DNA of 64,000 nt, taken from positions 2,673,501 to 2,737,500 of the forward strand of contig CM055871.1 in assembly GCA_029582165.1 (NCBI GenBank), read 5' to 3'. Positions within the stretch are counted from its first letter, which is position 1. The number at the start of each line of letters is the position of its first letter. Positions 57,871-64,000 of the stretch are shown here, piece after piece. Under the pieces are notes generated by a model, which was given only the letters and a program-made list of their open reading frames with translations, was not told where the DNA came from and made no database searches. This DNA is from Portulaca oleracea. Taxonomy: Eukaryota; Streptophyta; Magnoliopsida; Caryophyllales; Portulacaceae. Both the position numbers and the translations under genes were made by a program.

Positions 57871-59384
57871 AAACCAATAGTAGCAAGACTGTCCCTAAAA
57901 CAATGGAAGAGTTCTAGATAGCAGATGAATCGGTTTCCCGCCAAGTGTTGCAGGTTTAAGGTCACGAGAGTGAGGTAGTTGACTTCTTGAGAGATCCATA
58001 TATAGGGTGCTCCTTGCTTTTGTGCTGACTGTGCTATATGTCTATACTCGGAAGCACAGACACACTTTCCAAGCTCCCATATCCGTGTCCGACACGTATT
58101 TGACACGGATACATTCGGATACGCCTGGGACACACATCAGACACGACCAAATACGTATCTGAGAAAAAAAATCTTGAAAAAAGTCGGACACTGCTTGGAC
58201 TCGCCCTGGACACGGCATGGACTCGTTCTGGACACGCGAGTCAGCTTGTCTTGGAGTGAAATCTGGCTTCTTTTTGCTATTTTCAGTAGTAGAGAGGTGG
58301 TTGTTTCCTTCACCGTGTTTCTCCATGTCTTGCACTCATCTTCTACCATCAATCATCATCAAGAAAGTGGCTTGTGAATACCAGTAATTCATAATTTATG
58401 GGAGGAGAAATAGGGAGAACGAAAACAAAGAAGGAAGTATATGAGTATATCTAGGAATGGGATGGGGTTACTGCCTAAAGCTTTTAGAGTTATTGGCACG
58501 GAGATCAGTGCCTTGAGTAGTTGTCACCATATTCAATTGAATTGGTCTACAGACTACAGCTGAATACTAATACTAGTCACCTAAAGTACAACCGTTTCAT
58601 CATGTGAAAAAGAAAAGATGATAGTACACACGAATAAGTAATTGGTCTACAATTGGATACTACTATTCCCTATGTAAAGTATATGAGTACTATCAATTGT
58701 CTCTTTTGTTTTGGGTAAGAAAAGAATAATTGTTTCTTATCATATTGTATAATAAATTTGTGGTTAATTGAAAAGAACTTGTTCATTCATAAAAATAAAA
58801 AAAAAGGAATTTGGATATATGTAACGGGTCGGATGCCGTGTCGTATCCTTAACTTTTCAAAAATCACATATCATCCGTGCTTCTTAGTGTCTATATTAGC
58901 CTTTTTTGGGCTCTAAATAATAATAAAAAAAAAAGAAAGAAAATATAATCTAAGGGATAAAAGCTTGCAGCAAGGGATAGTCACTGCCCAACAACATCAA
59001 CACTTGAATAAATTGTTTCATCTTATCTCTAAGCTTAAGAAGCTTTCCTTTTTAAAACCAAGAATCAAATCCACGAAATGCTCAAGAAAATGAACTGTTC
59101 TAACGATAAATTCTCAAGAATCACATGGCATTTGCCATTTATGTTTGTTGGCAACATAAATTCTTGCCATATATGTTCCATAAGGGAATTTTTCAAATAT
59201 GTACCAAATTCAGCATCATCCCCAGTAAAAAAGATTCCCAAATTCAACATGGTTGAGGTGCAACACATATTCAATGCCTTTGGTGCTCCAGAATATCAAT
59301 TCAAAATTTACTAGTGAATATTCAACCTGGTGTGAAACATTTCTAATTGCAGGACTCGGAACAATATGGTAGCCTTGATCTCAA
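57871..59384. other. Intergenic, with a GACACG-rich repeat
   Basis: 58040-58250 is rich in GACACGG/CCGTGTC words (GTGTCCGACACGTATTTGAC and related), with a further piece near 58830-58850: a dispersed plant repeat of unknown class. The rest is AT-rich without a gene. Confidence 0.5.
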
Positions 59385-62300
59385 TCAAATATTTTGAGGT
59401 GCCATGGGGAACTGGTTGTCTGAGCGCGATTGTAATGCTGTTCGCTTCTTCTCTGACTGCTGCTGCAAATAGTAAAAACACGGGATGAAAGAGTTGTCGA
59501 TTAATTTGCAAAGGAAGCAAACTTGTATCCATAAAAAAGAGGGGGTAGGAAAAAGAAAAAAAAAAAAGCAGTTTGTAGTACCAGGAGCCCTTTAACTTCC
59601 TTCTTTAGCTTTCCGATGCTCATAGGACTGAGAACTATGTTGATCTTTCCTGCTTCTGTTTTTCTGGCACTATCGAAGTTCTCCTTGTTGGCATCCATGA
59701 CACATTTAGTCCTTCCAGTTGAGATCGGTGTCTTGCATGGAGATTGCAAGGTGAAATTGACGGGCTTTGGCCCCTCAACCTGCTCTACAGATGTCGATTC
59801 ATCAAATGGTTTTGCCAACTTCAAATTTGAGTTACCATGGTTGACAGATTCGAGAGCAGTAATATGATTGGTGATAGAATCTTCAGAATTCTCAATGCCA
59901 GCTGATGTGTTGAAGCAAACAAGGGTCTTATCTGCTGCAAGCACATCATTGCCCTGGATAACATTTGACTCCTCATCTGTGCCATCCTCAGTTGCATTGT
60001 CAGCAGAGATCGGTGCAGAAGCCACAGCAGCATCCAACTCTGCAGCAACAGATGCCGAATGTTAATTTCTCATTCTCAGGCTTCAACTGAGCATTTCTAC
60101 CATCCGTAAACTTTTTGATCAAATTTGATGAATCGACGTCTGTAGAGCAGGTTGAGGGGCCATACCCCTACTAATTGGTGTCTGACAAATTGATCAAATT
60201 TCATGACGCTGTCGACAAACCAGACCGTCAAAAGTAGAACGCTGTGTGAAACCCATAAACTTTAAAAGTAAAACAAATGGTGACCGCAGCCAAATCATGG
60301 AGGTTATATTCCATGTTTTTCAGCGATACTAAGTGAAGTGCATAATCTAAAGAAATGGAGGGAAGAAAATATAGCCATATGTCAAGAATTTATGTGCAAA
60401 ATACCAGATATTGTAGTCAAATTGACTCCCTCAGACATATCCCCAGCCTCTTGGGCTCCTTCTCCCAAATGTTCCTCCACTGGTTTTTCTAGATGGACGT
60501 CAGAATTGGTGCTGTCAACCAGTGTTTTATCTTCATCCAAAGCCAGTCTTTCCATTTTCTTCGCTAGCAAATTGGCTTCCTGTAAAAACCATAATTGGCA
60601 TATGGAGATCATCAACATAGTTACATAAATGAGTTGATATCCAATCTCTTAATTGAACACTAATATGGAGCCTCACCTGGAGTTGGAGTTTATCCTTGAG
60701 CATCCTCTTTAGCGTGCGTAAGCTCTTGTGGGGCAGCGGTGTTTCTTCAGCTTTACGTGCAGGTGGAGAAGCTTCTGCAGCTGGCTCACCAACAAACTCC
60801 TTGCTCACCTGATCGTCTGTACTGTCACTCTCTAGCTTCTCAGCTTGGCATAAAGTTGCAGCAGTATCACTAGAAATCACTTCTTGCTCTTTTGCGTTGC
60901 TCATTTCTTGCTCTTCGCTAGAGTATTTTAGGCATTCATGTTCAATTGCCAGATTGGTCACAGGTTCAGGGTCTATGTCAACATTCTGTATGATGTTGTC
61001 GTCTTCCGCAACATCTAAACCTTCTTCTGATTTAGGCTTCACATCATCTTCTTCAGTACTTGCATCTTCATTCACAAGATCCCCAAGTTCCTTTAAATTG
61101 TTAGCACTGGGGTGTGCCTCAGACCCTGCATCTATATATATACGTTCCTTTTAGGAATGAGCAATGAAAACAAAGTTCTATGTTTTTGTCTCTTTTTTTT
61201 GGGTTCTTTTCTTTGTTGGGAAACAGAAAAAAAAGGAGGGGGGGGGGGGGTGTTGTCAGATTGCTTGAATCACAATCACAATATGACTAAAAATAAACAT
61301 TCCTTACCTTCAATGCTGAACTCATCAGGAGATAAAGTATCCAATTGGAGCGATTCATTGACAACCCTCTGGTTCTTAAACTCATCAATGTACTCAGCAA
61401 GTGCATGAGTCTCTGCTTCTGGTGTTTCATGCATCAACCCTACATGTGAACATATTAGAACTGCTTGTCTACTTTCAAAAGAAGGGCAACTTGGAAAACA
61501 CTGAATCACTTTTAGAAGTACTGCATGTCAGTGGCTTTGCTCACCATTATCAACGTTAGGCTTATCAGAATGGTCAGTATCAACTTTGGTTATCTCATCT
61601 GTATCACTCTCCTCAGAATTGTCGACCTTATCTTGTTGGTTGTCGCCTACGTTTTCTGAGATGTTATCTTGAACTTCAGCATCAGAATCCATGTTAGGAA
61701 TTGACTCAGATTCCCCAGTGGTATCACATATTTCAGTTCCACTATCCTGGTTATCAGAACATTCAGTATCAACTTTAGTTATCTCTTCTGTATCACTTTC
61801 CTCGGAACTATCGACCTTCACTTGTTGGTTCTTGCCTACATTTTCTGAGACGTCATCTTGAAATTCCCCAGCAGAATCACGCATTTGAGTTCCACTATCC
61901 TGGTAATCACCCCTGAAAGGGCTGTTCTCCACTGACTTGTCTGGAAGTTCCTTTACAGTTTCAGATGCATCCACGGAAGAGCCAGGTTTAATTGAAACCT
62001 CTTCAGACACAGATGTCAGTTCATCATTTGAAGCGAAAGAAATATACAAACATCAGTAAAATATTTAACTGTAAAATTTTGTAGAAGCTTCAGGAGAAAG
62101 CAACCAACTAATTACCCATGGCATCACAGTTCTCATGGATATGTTCCTCAAGTTCAGGCTTCTTCAGGCATGCCTCTAGATCACTCTGCAGATTTTTGTC
62201 CACTGTTTGCTCAACTTCAACAGCAGCCACAGATGCAGGACATTCTTCTTCATCTTCCACATTAAGGTCCGCTATTTTCTTAACCAAACGCCTGCAAAGT

Positions 62301-64000
62301 GCAGAACCATCTCGAGCAGATTTCCATGCAGTTGTTTTCCTGTCAGTACGGCCTTGGCGGGTCCGAGTTGAAGTCATCCGTGATGTTTCAGGAGACTTTA
62401 TGGCTAGGGGATCATACCCTTTTAGGAATTCATCGAGTCCTTCAATCTGTAACAGTGTATTAATTAGCACATAACTTGACTATCCCCATACCATCTCAAA
62501 TAAGAACAACTCTCCTGTTGTCATGGGTTTGAACCAAAATAATGGCAAGAATGTTTATTGGAATAAGAATGGCCATATGCATGAAGCCTAATCAAGGACC
62601 GACTGCTCGTAAAAGCAACTTACAGTTTCAAGGGACTCAAGAGCATCTGCCATTGCAGCATTTGTGGTATTGGCAGGTATTTTGTTCTTTTTACAGAGGT
62701 TTTGCAAGTCCTTCCTACCAAGGCTGTGGAAGTCCACCGTTTGCCTGCTGTTGGGCATCTCACTTGGCTCCTCTGGAGCTTCATTGACAACACAGTCTTT
62801 GTCCACGTTCTCTGCGTTGTCATCCACATCAACAATTTCTTCCCCATCAATGTTACCTTCTGGCTTATCAACACATAATCCAGAAACCTCTTCTGATATT
62901 GCTATTGACTCAATTCCTAAAAGACCAGAGAACAAAGAAATTGAAATAAAAATCTCAAAAAGTTGAACCAGCTTTTATCTTCATTGGTCAATTCAGGCAA
63001 AACTTAGCATTGTTCTCTATACCTTCAGATTGCTCCAAGTTTTCCTCAAACTCAGCCTGCAAATCTATCTCAGTCTTTTGCTGACAGGTGGTTTCTTGTT
63101 TTGCCTTTCTCCGCGTTGTGCGTGTAGCAGGAGTCTTTCGGGCATCAGTCCCCTCTGCAGCTGCTCTTCTTGTTCCACGGGTTCTTGTGGCCAATTTGGA
63201 GCACTCCAGTCCTTGTTTTGAGGGTTTTTGACGGGTCAAAGTTTGAGGAACGCTAGGTGAAGTAAGCGCAGATCTTACTGGAGATTCTGAGCCTCCATTT
63301 TCCAATTCATCCAGAAACTCTTCAATGCCTTCAACCTGTATTCATTGGATAACATTATTTTTAGATTTGGTTGAAGATTGGCCTGGATTTCATCTCTCTA
63401 AGTCCCGTAAAATTGTCCAGAAATTTATTAATAAATTTTCACTGCAATTAATTGTTTCACTTGCTGAGCAACATTTCAGTTTTCCAATCAATTTGCAAAG
63501 GCTTCCAATCTAATCAAACATTTTCTGATCGAGTAAGTACATGCCTCAAATCACAGTTGAATTCAAGCTACAGCAATTCTGTAATGGAACTACAGGGAAA
63601 CGACTAACTGATAGGCAAATTATAAACGGAAAAGTGAACTGCTGGTGGAATTTCGAATAGAACGGCAATCAATTCTTTCACTCTATTTAGAACATCTTCC
63701 GATAGAATCAAACATGAAATCTTCCACTCAAATCAAGCATAAAGAAACATTTTATGATTGTCTCAAACATGAACCTAACTATGTACAACTAGCAAGCAAA
63801 GAATCCAGAGGTAGAAGAAGACGTATTTCAATCAGGTTCATTAGGTTTCAGTTTATGCGACAAAAACAATGTCAATACTGAACAGAAACGAATCTCATGA
63901 TGATCGAATACAGCAAGATGAGAAGAAGCATTCCAGAAATTGACATGGAAAGACTTACGATCTCAAGAGAATTAAGAGCGTCGGCCATGGCAGCATTGGT
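59385..64000 (-). CDS. Large acidic protein with SAP-like repeats, 3' part of gene
   Basis: I do not recognise the family name. Ten exons on the minus strand, phase-consistent: 64000-63959 (cut by the window), 63335-63023, 62916-62624, 62446-62116, 62027-61545, 61439-61308, 61131-60677, 60579-60405, 60039-59582, 59462-59385 (TGA); about 919 residues seen. A motif with FHSLGRKDLQNLCKKNKIPA then TNAAMADALESLE is followed across the intron by EGLDEFL (62700-62420). The same TNAAMADALNSLE plus EGIEEFLDEL occurs at the window edge, so the unit is repeated. It resembles a SAP-type helix-turn-helix, which would suggest nucleic-acid binding. Basic patches (TRGTRRAAAEG, RTTRRKAK) alternate with very acidic stretches, and 61545-62027 contains an internal repeat (SEESDTEEITKVDTECSDNQ-like, twice). 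One acceptor is non-canonical (see findings). Confidence 0.8.

Overview
This is plant nuclear DNA, most likely from a eudicot, but I cannot name the species. The evidence is spliced plant genes (4-coumarate:CoA ligase and a plastid RelA/SpoT homolog with 18 exons) and a dense layer of plant transposons: Tat-clade Gypsy, Copia, a Cassandra TRIM, L1-type LINEs, Mutator-like elements, a Helitron and MITEs. No prokaryotic signature (operons, CRISPR, ribosome binding sites) is present.

Layout. (1) 1-2684: last four exons of a 4CL gene on +, with one GC-AG intron. (2) 3769-7559: a non-autonomous Copia-type LTR element with 5-bp target duplication AGAAA. Its left LTR is split by a 1.68-kb Mutator-like element (9-bp target duplication) carrying a captured receptor-kinase fragment on the minus strand. 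(3) about 8110-30275: an old L1-type LINE. Two later insertions sit in it: a Cassandra solo LTR (8752-9041) and an 18.5-kb Tat-clade Gypsy element (10449-28923). The Tat element has a decayed gag-protease, RT-RNase H, a second RNase H and an integrase. Behind pol are two antisense, intron-containing genes (a plant-mobile-domain protein and a DUF7745-like protein), a repeat field, and an array of hairpins with a constant loop and changing stems. (4) 30276-37226: a MITE and repeat belt with a 1.9-kb Helitron and, at its right end, a 1.3-kb Mutator-like element that stops 227 bp before the next start codon. (5) 37454-56229: the complete gene for an RSH1-type (p)ppGpp hydrolase, 18 frame-consistent exons and 861 codons. 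Its introns hold a full Cassandra element, a MITE, microsatellites and several antisense LINE remnants. (6) 56230-59384: intergenic, with a degenerate RRM-like pseudogene. (7) 59385-64000: the 3' part of a minus-strand gene for a large acidic protein with a repeated SAP-like motif; its 5' end lies outside the window.

The three host genes are not functionally linked in any obvious way. 4CL acts in phenylpropanoid metabolism and RSH1 in the plastid stringent response; the last gene is uncharacterised to me. The most unusual sequence is the 3' third of the Tat element: two spliced antisense genes, a 14-bp quasi-palindromic motif scattered in about 25 copies (paired into true hairpins only in the LTR), and the hairpin array. 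Exon borders come from reading splice signals and checking phase by hand. Family names come from recognised motifs, not from a database search.
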